Positions 1 to 8,187 of a DNA stretch of 28,753 nucleotides are shown piece by piece. Position 1 is the stretch's first letter, and each line of letters begins with the position of its first letter. Location of the stretch: positions 1-28,753 of IMG/VR virus record IMGVR_UViG_3300008113_008096; one strand, given 5' to 3'. Source of the stretch: a virus. The notes below the pieces were generated by a model, which saw only the letters and a program-made list of their open reading frames with translations, did no database searches and was not told the DNA's origin. Position numbers and translations under genes: made by a program.

Positions 1-1263
1 AAAATCGAACATAAAGATTTTGATGATTTTTTAGAGATTAGAGAACCAAAGGGTGATGTAAACCGTCAATCACTTAACTTACACCAATGTGTAGTAGTGA
101 GTGATAAGTTTATGAAAAAATTAGAAGAAGGAGATCCGGAAGCAAGAAGAAAATGGGGTAAATTACTTCAGAAAAGAAAAGCAACTGGAGAACCTTACAT
201 TATGTACAAAGGAAATGTGAACAAAGCAAATCCTGAAATGTACAAAAAGAATGGTTTAAAAGTTCACATGACTAACATTTGTTCAGAGATTGTATTACAT
301 ACCGATGAGCAACATTCATTCGTTTGTTGTTTGAGTTCCTTAAACTTAGCAAAGTACGATGAATGGAAAGATACTGATTTAGTTTATACATCTACTATCT
401 TCTTAGATGGTGTATTGGAGGAGTTCTTACAAAGAGCTAAGAATATGAAAGGTTTTGAAAATTCAGTTCGTTCAGCAGAAAGAGGCAGAGCCTTAGGATT
501 AGGTGTATTAGGGTGGCATACTTACCTACAACAAAAGGGAATACCATTTGAAGGATTACAAGCCCAATTTGAAACTCGTAAGATTTTCTCACAAATGAAA
601 ATAGAAAGTGAGAGTGCAAGTAGAGATTTGGCAGCAGAATATGGAGAACCTCTTTGGTGTAGAGAGAGTGGATTCCGTAATACACATTTAAGAGCAGTAG
701 CACCGACTGTATCAAACTCAAAATTAAGTGGTAATGTAAGTAGTGGTATTGAGCCGTGGGCAGCAAATGTATTCACCGAACAAACTTCAAAAGGAACATT
801 TATTAGAAAAAATCCTGAATTGGAAAGAGTGCTTCGTAAGATTGGTAAAAACAATAAAGAAGTATGGGATCAAATTCTTGCAGATGGAGGTTCGGTACAA
901 GGATTGGATTTTTTAGATGATTGGTGTTTTTCAGGTGATAAATTAGTTGAGTGTAAAGAAGTATCAATTGATGAAAGGGCACATCGATGTAGTTCAGTAA
1001 AAGATGTATTCAAAACATTTAAAGAAATTAATCAATTGGATTTAGTAAGACAAGCAGGTGTGAGACAACAATACATCGACCAAGCAGTTTCTCTAAATTT
1101 AGCATTTCCTGCAACCGCAGAACCAAAATGGGTTAATCAAGTTCATTTGGAAGCATGGAAACAAGGTGTTAAAACACTTTACTATATGAGAACCGAATCG
1201 GTATTAAGAGGTGATATAGCGGCAAAGGCAATGGATCCAGAGTGTGTAAGTTGTGAAGGTTAA
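1..1263 (+). CDS. nrdA: Ribonucleotide reductase class I large subunit, C-terminal part (5' end cut by window)
   Basis: Reduces ribonucleoside diphosphates to deoxyribonucleotides, with a NrdB radical subunit not in this window. The frame is open from base 1; the first in-frame ATG at 97 lies inside the conserved domain (NLHQCVVVSDKFMKK spans it), so the gene begins upstream. Visible active-site elements: N-I-C-S-E at 274-288 (matching Asn437/Cys439/Glu441 of E. coli NrdA), the CCLSSLNL stretch whose Cys at 328-330 matches Cys462, the radical-transfer pair Tyr-Tyr at 1180-1185, and a C-terminal CVSC (1243-1254) matching the swinging redox cysteines. All expected catalytic residues in this part are present, so the enzyme looks functional. 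It sits 19 bases upstream of a thioredoxin gene, its likely electron donor. N-terminal regulatory features cannot be judged. Confidence 0.96.
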   Translation, partial: KIEHKDFDDFLEIREPKGDVNRQSLNLHQCVVVSDKFMKKLEEGDPEARRKWGKLLQKRKATGEPYIMYKGNVNKANPEMYKKNGLKVHMTNICSEIVLHTDEQHSFVCCLSSLNLAKYDEWKDTDLVYTSTIFLDGVLEEFLQRAKNMKGFENSVRSAERGRALGLGVLGWHTYLQQKGIPFEGLQAQFETRKIFSQMKIESESASRDLAAEYGEPLWCRESGFRNTHLRAVAPTVSNSKLSGNVSSGIEPWAANVFTEQTSKGTFIRKNPELERVLRKIGKNNKEVWDQILADGGSVQGLDFLDDWCFSGDKLVECKEVSIDERAHRCSSVKDVFKTFKEINQLDLVRQAGVRQQYIDQAVSLNLAFPATAEPKWVNQVHLEAWKQGVKTLYYMRTESVLRGDIAAKAMDPECVSCEG

Positions 1264-1282
1264 TAAATTAAAATAAAATAAT

Positions 1283-1543
1283 ATGATTAGTGTAAAAAAA
1301 TTTAGTGCAAGTTGGTGTGGGCCATGCAAAGCCTTAAAGCCAGTTTTTGAAGAAGTGAAAAGTGGTTATTCTAATGTAAAGTTCGAAGATATAGATGTTG
1401 ATGAAAACTTTGAATTAGCAGCTCAATACGGAGTTCGTTCAGTTCCGACTGTTGTTATTGAAAAAAATGGTGTGGAAGTAAGTAGATTTAGTGGAGTTCA
1501 ATCAAAATTAGCATATACTAATGCAATTAATGAAAATCTCTAA
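1283..1543 (+). CDS. Thioredoxin-like protein
   Basis: A compact 86-residue thioredoxin-fold protein. It has the classical active site WCGPC at residues 11-15 and the conserved cis-proline loop SVPT with Pro55. It is shorter than bacterial thioredoxin (about 105-110), lacking the N-terminal strand and helix, which is common among phage thioredoxins and glutaredoxins. The CGPC centre favours a disulfide reductase over a structural role. Directly following nrdA, it most likely reduces the C-terminal disulfide of the ribonucleotide reductase. The ATG at 1283 follows an A/T-rich leader with no Shine-Dalgarno motif. A hairpin overlaps its stop codon and a new promoter follows, so the nrdA-thioredoxin transcript may end here. 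Confidence 0.93.
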   Translation: MISVKKFSASWCGPCKALKPVFEEVKSGYSNVKFEDIDVDENFELAAQYGVRSVPTVVIEKNGVEVSRFSGVQSKLAYTNAINENL

Positions 1544-1560
1544 TTCAGTTGGAGATTTCA
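1531..1560 (+). terminator. Hairpin across the thioredoxin stop codon, possible terminator or attenuator
   Basis: TGAAAATCTC (1531-1540) pairs with GAGATTTCA (1552-1560) with one bulged A, leaving an 11-base loop. The loop contains the thioredoxin stop codon and the TTG proposed as the -33 element of the next promoter. The downstream tract is A/T rich but not a clean U-run, so intrinsic termination is only a possibility. The structure is seen; its function is inferred. Confidence 0.35.
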
Positions 1561-1579
1561 AAAATTATTATTATATTTG
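1549..1579 (+). promoter_or_regulatory. Bacteroidota-type promoter for DNA polymerase
   Basis: TTG at 1549-1551, exactly 20 bases, then TATATTTG at 1572-1579. This matches the Bacteroidota housekeeping promoter layout (TTG, then TAnnTTTG about 19-21 bases later). Transcription would start a few bases before the polymerase ATG at 1596, leaving a very short leader. It points to recognition by the host RNA polymerase. Confidence 0.65.
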
Positions 1580-1595
1580 CTAATTAAAAGTTACG

Positions 1596-4136
1596 ATGTA
1601 TCAAAATATATACTACCAAAGAAATACAAATACTATCCATATATGGGATGATGTAAAGGGATACTTTACAATGCCATATCAACGTTACGCTTTTAAACCT
1701 GCGGTAAACGGTGAATGGACATCCATATATGGAGATAAATTAACAAAGGTTTTTAAATACGAAAAAGAAGATTCATCTTTATTTGAATCTGATGTTCCTG
1801 AAATAACCAGAGTATTGGTAGATTTATATACCAATTCAGATTTACCCTCCGAAGGGCATAAAGTTCTTACTTTTGATATTGAGGTTGAAATGAATTCTGG
1901 TCTACCTGATACTGAAAAGGCAGAAAACGAAATTACATCAATCGCTGTTCATGATTCAGTTGAAGATTTTTATTATGTATTAGTATTAGACAAGAATCGA
2001 ACAATACAACCATCCAAATCCGGAAATAGATTAGTGGCTCCATTCGATACTGAAAAGGAGATGCTGAATAAATTTTTAGATATATACGAATCTATTTCCC
2101 CAACAATTATAACCGGATGGAATATAGATTTCTTTGACGTTCCCTATCTATTTAATCGTCTGAAAAACCTTTTGGGTGAAAGACAAGCAAAAAGATTATC
2201 TCCGATTAGAGAGGTATTCTATTCACCTTATAGAAAAAAATGGTTTATTGGTGGAGTATCGGCATTAGATTATTTAGTTCTATATAAAGAATACAATTAT
2301 ACTGAATTAGACAACTACCGATTAGATACGGTCGCAAAGATTGAATTAGGTAGAGGTAAGGTTGAATACACCGGAAACTTGGATGAGTTATTTGAAAAAG
2401 ATAAAGAAAAGTTTATCGAATATAACTTGGAAGATGTTAGGTTGATTGTAGATATGGATAAGAAGCTACAATTTATCGATTTGTGTAGAGGTATTGCACA
2501 CGCCGGACACGTTGCCTATGAAGATGTTTTTTTCACTTCACGACCATTAGAGGGAGCACTCTTATGTTTCTTACGCCAAAGAGGATTAGTAGCACCTAAT
2601 AAAATGAAGAAAGAGGATTCAGATAGAATGATTGATTCTATGAGAGAAACCGGTGGAATCGATGAGAGTGCAAAAGATGAAAAGTTTATTGGTGCGTATG
2701 TGAAAGACCCTATCGTTGGTAAATACGATTGGGTATATGACTTGGATTTAACATCTCTTTATCCATCTATTATTATGACCTTAAATATATCACCCGAAAC
2801 CAAAATGGGTAAGGTTGATAATTGGGATATACAAAGATACTTAAAGGGATTGGATGATTCTTATTCAATACAAGGAAAGCAAATTACAAAAGAAAAGTTC
2901 AAAGAGTTTCTCAACGATAGTGGATACTCTATTGCTTCAAATGGTGTAATTTATAGGAATGATAAAATCGGTTGTATTCCTGCAATATTGGATGAATGGT
3001 TTCAAAAGAGGGTTGAATTCCGAAAGCTAGAAAAGCAATTTGGAGAAGCGGGTGATAAAGAAAAATATGCATTTTATAAGAAAAGACAATTGGTTCAAAA
3101 AATTCTTCTTAACTCACTTTATGGTGTATTAGGATTACCTTCATTTCGTTTTTACGATATTGATAATGCGGAAGCGGTTACGATTACTGGTCAAACGGTA
3201 ATTAAATCCACCGCCGATATGACTAATATAAAATACAATAAAGAGTTAGGAACAAAGGAAGCAGATTACAACATTTATATTGATACTGATTCAGTATTCT
3301 TTTCCGCAGTTCCATTATTAGACCATAGGCATCCTAATTGGAAACAAATGGAAGATAGTGAAGTTGCTAAATTAGTAGATGGTATCGCTGGAGAAACACA
3401 GGATTATCTCAATAATTTTTATGATATATTATCTGAAAAATTAATAAATGTTCCAAAAGATAAACATCGTTTTCAGATTAAAAAAGAATTCGTTGCTAGG
3501 GCCGGATTATGGATTGCAAAGAAAAGATATGCACAATGGATTATTGCAGAAAATGGAGTTCCGGTAGATAGATTAGATGTAAAAGGTTTAGATGTAGTTC
3601 GTTCATCGTTTCCTCAATCATTCAAAGATTTTATGAGGCAAACCCTTATTGATATATTAAAGGGTGAAACAAAGGAAACTATGGATGAAAAGATTATTAA
3701 TTTCAAAGGTTCACTTCCATTAGTTAAACCATATAACATTGCTAAAAGTAGTTCGGTAAAAGAACTTTCAAAATATACTCCCGCAAAAGGCGCGATGTTC
3801 CAATTCCTTAAAGGAACTCCTGCGCATGTTAAAGCTGCTTGGACTTATAATCAATTGTTGAAGCACTTTAATTGTGGGTTTAAATACTCACCTATGAAGA
3901 ATGGTGATAAAATGAAATGGGTATATCTTAAACAAAACCCATTAGGATTAGAAACAATAGCTTTTAAGGGAGCAGATGATCCGGAAGAGGTAGAATCTTT
4001 CATCAAAAATTACATTGATTATGATAAGATTTTTGAGCATGAAATGCAGAATAAATTAGAAGATTTTTATAAAGCATTAGGATGGGGGCATTTACAGTTA
4101 AAAATTACAAAATCTGATAAATTTTTCTCATTTTAA
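1596..4136 (+). CDS. 43: Family B DNA polymerase, T4 gp43-like
   Basis: Replicative DNA polymerase with a 3'-5' proofreading exonuclease, 846 residues (T4 gp43 has 898). Exonuclease motifs: Exo I FDIEVE with Asp94/Glu96, Exo II GWNIDF with Asp178, Exo III YNLEDV with Asp280. Polymerase motifs: A, DLTSLYPS with catalytic Asp384; B, KILLNSLYG around Asn506; C, YIDTDS with Asp563 and Asp565; then KKRYA. All metal-binding aspartates are present, so both activities should be intact. No intein or split is visible. The C-terminus should contact the clamp encoded next. The ATG at 1596 has no Shine-Dalgarno sequence but lies just downstream of a good Bacteroidota-type promoter. Clamp, loader and gp62 downstream confirm a T4-type replisome. 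Confidence 0.98.
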   Translation: MYQNIYYQRNTNTIHIWDDVKGYFTMPYQRYAFKPAVNGEWTSIYGDKLTKVFKYEKEDSSLFESDVPEITRVLVDLYTNSDLPSEGHKVLTFDIEVEMNSGLPDTEKAENEITSIAVHDSVEDFYYVLVLDKNRTIQPSKSGNRLVAPFDTEKEMLNKFLDIYESISPTIITGWNIDFFDVPYLFNRLKNLLGERQAKRLSPIREVFYSPYRKKWFIGGVSALDYLVLYKEYNYTELDNYRLDTVAKIELGRGKVEYTGNLDELFEKDKEKFIEYNLEDVRLIVDMDKKLQFIDLCRGIAHAGHVAYEDVFFTSRPLEGALLCFLRQRGLVAPNKMKKEDSDRMIDSMRETGGIDESAKDEKFIGAYVKDPIVGKYDWVYDLDLTSLYPSIIMTLNISPETKMGKVDNWDIQRYLKGLDDSYSIQGKQITKEKFKEFLNDSGYSIASNGVIYRNDKIGCIPAILDEWFQKRVEFRKLEKQFGEAGDKEKYAFYKKRQLVQKILLNSLYGVLGLPSFRFYDIDNAEAVTITGQTVIKSTADMTNIKYNKELGTKEADYNIYIDTDSVFFSAVPLLDHRHPNWKQMEDSEVAKLVDGIAGETQDYLNNFYDILSEKLINVPKDKHRFQIKKEFVARAGLWIAKKRYAQWIIAENGVPVDRLDVKGLDVVRSSFPQSFKDFMRQTLIDILKGETKETMDEKIINFKGSLPLVKPYNIAKSSSVKELSKYTPAKGAMFQFLKGTPAHVKAAWTYNQLLKHFNCGFKYSPMKNGDKMKWVYLKQNPLGLETIAFKGADDPEEVESFIKNYIDYDKIFEHEMQNKLEDFYKALGWGHLQLKITKSDKFFSF

Positions 4137-4137
4137 T

Positions 4138-4168
4138 TTGGAAAATCGAAATAAAACACATATATTTA
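4138..4168 (+). promoter_or_regulatory. Bacteroidota-type promoter for the sliding clamp gene
   Basis: TTG at 4138-4140 (part of TTTG), a 20-base spacer, then TATATTTA at 4161-4168, one base off the TAnnTTTG consensus. Spacer length and the TATATTT core are identical to the signal before the polymerase gene. It sits in a 65-base gap and would give an A-rich leader of roughly 25-30 bases before the ATG at 4202. Confidence 0.55.
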
Positions 4169-4201
4169 CAACAATAAAAAATAAAAATTAAAACAATCGT
4201 T

Positions 4202-4918
4202 ATGGACAAAAATCGTTTAAGCCGTTTTATCTCAAAGTATAATTTGGCAGGATTAGTTGAATCAGTTTCTTGGAAAGCAGAAAACAAAACATTAACAACC
4301 CGTTTTATCTCCGATGATAAGACTGTATTAGGTTCAGTTAGTGTGGTAGATTTCGATTTCGAAGATTCTACTGTCGGTGTTTACAATACAAACACATTAA
4401 AAAGTTTATTAGGTGTATTAGGAAATGATGTAAACATCACTTTGAAAAAAGTTGATGAAAAGCCGATTTCATTATCTCTAACATCAGATGCTACAACCGT
4501 TCAATACCAATTAGCGGATTTAGCAGTTATTCCAAATGTACCGGATTTAAAACAATTACCAGAGTTCGGTATCAGTATTGATATGGATGGTAATTTTATT
4601 GAGAAGTTTATCAAAGCAAAATCAGCGTTGAGTGACATCGATAATTTTACTGTATTGACGGAAAAAGGTAAATTGAAAATTGTTATTGGTTATTCTAACA
4701 TCAACACTAATAGAGTTGAGTTGGTAGTTAATGATAGTTTCGATGGAGAAGTAAAACCAATTTCATTCTCCGCAAAGTATTTCAAAGAGATTCTTTCTGC
4801 TAACAAAGAGGCTAACAAAGCAACATTAAAAGTATCGAAAGAAGGATTAGCAAATGTGGATTTCTCTGTTGATGGATTCACTTCATCATATTTCCTAGTA
4901 GAAGTTCAATTATCATAA
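4202..4918 (+). CDS. 45: Sliding clamp, T4 gp45-like
   Basis: Processivity clamp of 238 residues (T4 gp45 has 228), expected to form a trimeric ring around DNA and tether the polymerase; in T4 it also activates late transcription. The assignment rests on length, alternating beta-strand pattern, the N-terminal helix followed by VESVSWK, strands such as KLKIVIGYSN in the C-terminal half, and its position between gene 43 and gene 44. Sliding clamps have few invariant residues, so context matters. The ATG has no Shine-Dalgarno; a promoter-like signal lies at 4138-4168. If late transcription is clamp-dependent as in T4, this protein would be its coactivator, though no gp33 or gp55 homologue was recognised in the window. 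Confidence 0.9.
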   Translation: MDKNRLSRFISKYNLAGLVESVSWKAENKTLTTRFISDDKTVLGSVSVVDFDFEDSTVGVYNTNTLKSLLGVLGNDVNITLKKVDEKPISLSLTSDATTVQYQLADLAVIPNVPDLKQLPEFGISIDMDGNFIEKFIKAKSALSDIDNFTVLTEKGKLKIVIGYSNINTNRVELVVNDSFDGEVKPISFSAKYFKEILSANKEANKATLKVSKEGLANVDFSVDGFTSSYFLVEVQLS

Positions 4919-4936
4919 TTTTAAACAATTCAAAGT

Positions 4937-5881
4937 ATGAGTTTTTTCGAACAACAAGAAGAACAAGTTCACTCACTTTGGGTTGAGAAATATAGACCTA
5001 CAAAGTTAGATGATTATGTAGGTAATGAAAATCTCAAAGCAAAAGTAAAGGGGTATATCGAAAGTGGTGATATACCTCACTTACTTTTCTTCGGTAAAGC
5101 GGGGACAGGTAAGACAACACTCGCTAAACTAATCGTAAAAAATATCGAATCCGATGTAATGATTATCAACGCATCTGATGAGAACAATGTTGATACGGTT
5201 CGTAATAAAGTGAAAAACTTTGCAAGTGGAGTTGGATTCAAGCCATATAAGATTATTATATTGGATGAGTTTGATTATATGACACCTAATGCACAGGCGT
5301 TGTTAAGAAACTTAATGGAAACATTTAGTAAGCATTGTAGATTCATTTTGACGTGTAATTACATAGAGAAAATCATTCTTCCAATTCAAAGTAGATGTCA
5401 ATCATTTCAAATTGTACCCCCAACAAAGAAAGATGTAGCGGTTCAAATTGCTAAAATTCTAAAAGAAGAGGATATACAATTTAATCCGGCTGATTTAGTT
5501 CCTATTGTAGATGGATATTATCCTGATATCAGAAAAATTATTAATACCTGTCAATTAGCTTGTGTTAATGGTGTTTTGAAAACTGATAGTGCTACAATAG
5601 TTGATTCTGATTTTCGTATCAAATTAGTAGAAATACTAAAATCAAAAGATGAAGTTAGGAATAAGTTTATGGTAATAAGACAATTAGTAGCTGATAATCG
5701 TATTTCAGATTTTACTGATGTTTATTCGTTTCTATATGATAAGTTGGATGATTACGCAAAAGGAAATACTGCAAATGTTATTATTGCATTAGCGGAAGGA
5801 ACATCAAAAGATGCATTAGTAGTTGATAAGGAGATTACATTTATGGCAACTATTATTTCAGTAATACAATTAGTTAAATAG
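4937..5881 (+). CDS. 44: Clamp loader large subunit, T4 gp44-like AAA+ ATPase
   Basis: ATP-driven loader of the sliding clamp, 314 residues (T4 gp44 has 319). AAA+ features in order: an N-terminal box LWVEKYRPTKLDDYVG typical of clamp loaders; Walker A GKAGTGKTT at residues 53-61; Walker B ILDEFD with Asp110/Glu111; sensor 1 TCNY; and the SRC motif with arginine finger Arg153. The C-terminal third is a helical collar domain. In T4 gp44 works as a tetramer with one gp62. Here gp62 is not adjacent but about 6.5 kb downstream. The gene follows the clamp by 18 bases. Its stop codon shares a base with the next start. Confidence 0.96.
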   Translation: MSFFEQQEEQVHSLWVEKYRPTKLDDYVGNENLKAKVKGYIESGDIPHLLFFGKAGTGKTTLAKLIVKNIESDVMIINASDENNVDTVRNKVKNFASGVGFKPYKIIILDEFDYMTPNAQALLRNLMETFSKHCRFILTCNYIEKIILPIQSRCQSFQIVPPTKKDVAVQIAKILKEEDIQFNPADLVPIVDGYYPDIRKIINTCQLACVNGVLKTDSATIVDSDFRIKLVEILKSKDEVRNKFMVIRQLVADNRISDFTDVYSFLYDKLDDYAKGNTANVIIALAEGTSKDALVVDKEITFMATIISVIQLVK

Positions 5882-6153
5882 TGAATGATTTTTTAGTTTA
5901 TTTATTTGTTGTATTTTCTCAATTAGCGTTAGCCGTATTTAAAGTTTTAGAAATAAAATGGGTAGTTGAAAATGATATAACAAAATCAGTTTTATTATTT
6001 AATATACAAACTGCCTTTTGGATTGCATCAACCGCGTATTCAGTAGATAGTTTTTTAAAGGGTGATTGGGTTACAATTATCCTATTTCTTTTATCTGGCT
6101 CTATTGGTAAGATAATAATCCTCAAATACTTTAAGAAAAAAGAAAAGTTTTAA
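5881..6153 (+). CDS. Small integral membrane protein, unknown function
   Basis: A 90-residue hydrophobic protein with about three membrane segments (residues about 4-25, 38-58 and 62-83) and a basic C-terminal tail (KYFKKKEK), which would stay cytoplasmic. The start is GTG, its G being the last base of the gene 44 stop codon; no in-frame ATG lies near the beginning. Its stop overlaps the ATG of the next gene as TAATG, so it is probably translationally coupled to the amidotransferase. I do not recognise a named family with confidence; small 3-TM proteins ending in a GKxxxLKY-like segment recur in phage genomes. Possible roles are an ion or lipid transporter, a membrane anchor for the adjacent enzymes, or a superinfection protein. 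All are guesses. Confidence 0.7.
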   Translation: MNDFLVYLFVVFSQLALAVFKVLEIKWVVENDITKSVLLFNIQTAFWIASTAYSVDSFLKGDWVTIILFLLSGSIGKIIILKYFKKKEKF

Positions 6154-7613
6154 TGTGCGGAATAATAGGAGGTAATTGGTTTACATCAATAAAGCAAACC
6201 AAAGACCATTTACAAAAAATAATTCATAGAGGTAGAGATGCTTCTATTGTAGATGTAATTGATGACATCTATGTAGGGCATAACCGCCTTTCAATACAAG
6301 ACCTTTCCTCAACTGCGAATCAACCAATGTGGAATGAAGATAAGACGGTTTGTATTGTATATAATGGGGAACTTTGGGATAGCGTTGAAACTAAAGAATT
6401 GAAGTCATCTCTAAAAACAAAGTTCAAAACTAAATCTGATACTGAAATAATTTTAAACGCATATTGTGAATTTGGAACTAAATCATTTGAGTTATTAGAT
6501 GGTATGTTTTCATTTGCAATAGTTGATACTAAAATAGATAAGGTATTTGTAGTTAGAGATTATGTAGGTGAACTTCCACTTTGGTATGGGATTGATAACG
6601 ATGGTAAGTTAGTATTTTGTTCCGAAAAGAAAGGCCTTCCACTTACTGATTTATATGATACACAAGTAAAGGCAATTTATCCTGGTACTTATTTAGAATA
6701 TAATTACAAAACATTAGAACATTCAGCCCAAACTTATTACAAACTTCCAACTGAAATAATAAATGATGATAGAGAAACTATTGTCAATAACATTAGAAAA
6801 ATGTTAGAAGAAGCCGTAAAAGTAAAGATGGTTTCAGATGTTCCCATTTGCACAATTCTAAGCGGTGGTATTGATTCAGTAATTACAACTTATATACTTT
6901 CGCGTATTAAGCCTGACATTGAGGCATTTGTAGTTTCAATGGGAGATGGTGATACAAAGAACGATGATATAAAATATGCACGAATTGCTGCAAAAGAATT
7001 CGGTGTTAAGTTGCATGAAATTATATTGACTGAAAAAGATGTAGAAGATGCAATTGAAGAAACACTTTATGTGATTGAACAAAGTAGATGGCAAAATGTT
7101 GGTTCAGCGATTGCACAAATAGCCCTATCCAAAAAAATAAATGAGTTAGGATTTAAAGTTGTGTTTAGTGGAGACCTTTCAGATGAGATATGGGGAAGTT
7201 ATGGACATATTCAGGCGTTTCATTGGAGACCGGAAGATTACGATAAGGCAAGAAGAAAGTTAGTAGAAGATGTTCATAAAACAAACTTTCTAACAACGAA
7301 CCAATCTATTATGTGGGGTGGAACCGTAGAGGTTAGAACTCCTTATAGTTGGAGACCGTTTGTAGAATATACACTAAACATTCCACCCCTTTATCAAAAA
7401 GAAGGTGGACATATGAAACCCTTATTAAGAGCAGCATTTAAGGGAGAGATTTCAGATGAACTTCTTTATAGACCTAAGGTTTACTTTGCAAAAGGCTGTA
7501 GAACCGGTGATATGATGGAACTTCGTAAAGATACTTTGAAATCTCAATTAAAATCCTTATATTCGTATAAGAATGATATACTACTTAATAAATTTTTCTC
7601 AATAAATGGTTAG
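6153..7613 (+). CDS. asnB: Asparagine synthase-type glutamine amidotransferase (AsnB-like)
   Basis: Two-domain amidotransferase of 486 residues (E. coli AsnB has 554). The N-terminal class II glutaminase domain starts MCGIIGG, with Cys2 as the catalytic nucleophile after Met removal; YNGELWD and IVRDYVGELPL-type elements (here VVRDYVGELP) follow. The synthetase domain has the PP-loop SGGIDS at residues 237-242, then GDLSDEIWGSYGH and RTPYSWRPFVEY, equivalents of AsnB's GEGADELFGGY and RVPFLDHRLVE. It should hydrolyse glutamine and use ATP to adenylate a carboxylate for amidation. Relatives outside asparagine metabolism amidate sugar uronates, diaminopimelate or antibiotic precursors, so aspartate is not assured as the substrate. 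Neighbours are acyl- and methyltransferases, which favours a dedicated modification role. Confidence 0.92.
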   Translation: MCGIIGGNWFTSIKQTKDHLQKIIHRGRDASIVDVIDDIYVGHNRLSIQDLSSTANQPMWNEDKTVCIVYNGELWDSVETKELKSSLKTKFKTKSDTEIILNAYCEFGTKSFELLDGMFSFAIVDTKIDKVFVVRDYVGELPLWYGIDNDGKLVFCSEKKGLPLTDLYDTQVKAIYPGTYLEYNYKTLEHSAQTYYKLPTEIINDDRETIVNNIRKMLEEAVKVKMVSDVPICTILSGGIDSVITTYILSRIKPDIEAFVVSMGDGDTKNDDIKYARIAAKEFGVKLHEIILTEKDVEDAIEETLYVIEQSRWQNVGSAIAQIALSKKINELGFKVVFSGDLSDEIWGSYGHIQAFHWRPEDYDKARRKLVEDVHKTNFLTTNQSIMWGGTVEVRTPYSWRPFVEYTLNIPPLYQKEGGHMKPLLRAAFKGEISDELLYRPKVYFAKGCRTGDMMELRKDTLKSQLKSLYSYKNDILLNKFFSING

Positions 7614-8187
7614 AATACTTAATATACAAAATGAGGGTGATGAAATGGATGCAGCCATCAGAGAAGCAATGGAAATAATTGATTTATATCCAAAAGTATT
7701 TCCCCATTTGGCTGGACAAGGATTTAAGTTGAAAAAATACTTTAATAAACCTAATGGTGGTGTAGTATTGCAAGATGGCGTAGTTATAACCTTTGAGAAA
7801 AGCAAGGGTAATTCTAAGATTGCAAGAAAGACATTTGCTAGAAAGAAAAAAGGTGATATGATTATTCACCAAATAGCATCAAAAGAAAGAAATGGTTCTG
7901 CTCAAAAAGTATTTAATCAGTTTGTAGAGTATTGTAAATCAAAGCAATGTGAAAACATTATTCTATCAGTTAGAACTGCAAACGAAACAGCTAGAAAATT
8001 TTACGAAAGAAATGGGTTTGAATTAGTAGATGAAAATAGTGAAATGTGGCATGGTAAAAAAGAAGGATTTATTTCTGGCTCAATTTATAAGTTGAGATTA
8101 CCGGCTCATAAAAATATAGAAACCATCATTGATAATAAAAAATATAACTTTATAAGAAATGTATTTAGATTATTTCGACAAATTTAA
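7606..8187 (+). CDS. GNAT-family N-acetyltransferase-like protein
   Basis: A 193-residue protein with a GNAT fold over about residues 55-165. The acetyl-CoA loop resembles motif A, with ASKERNGSAQKVF standing in for R/Q-x-x-G-x-G/A, followed by a helix, a strand (ENIILSVRT) and the motif B helix NETARKFYERNGFEL. The first 50 residues and last 35 (basic, ending RNVFRLFRQI) are extra. The ATG overlaps the amidotransferase stop by 8 bases and the gene ends inside the following methyltransferase start, so the three are tightly coupled. Substrate is unknown. Some GNAT-fold phage enzymes do chemistry other than acetylation (Mu Mom makes an adenine acetamido modification), which is worth comparing given the neighbours, but I see no specific Mom signature. 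Confidence 0.82.
   Translation: MVRILNIQNEGDEMDAAIREAMEIIDLYPKVFPHLAGQGFKLKKYFNKPNGGVVLQDGVVITFEKSKGNSKIARKTFARKKKGDMIIHQIASKERNGSAQKVFNQFVEYCKSKQCENIILSVRTANETARKFYERNGFELVDENSEMWHGKKEGFISGSIYKLRLPAHKNIETIIDNKKYNFIRNVFRLFRQI

Noticed and set aside
97-100. ATG at 97 as the start of the ribonucleotide reductase gene
   Set aside because: The frame is open to base 1 and the upstream residues (NLHQCVVV) are conserved NrdA sequence, so it is an internal Met of a gene cut by the window.
437-854. Open frames on the minus strand across nrdA
   Set aside because: They lie antisense to the intact, motif-bearing NrdA frame, and their composition is what the complement of an A/T-rich gene gives.
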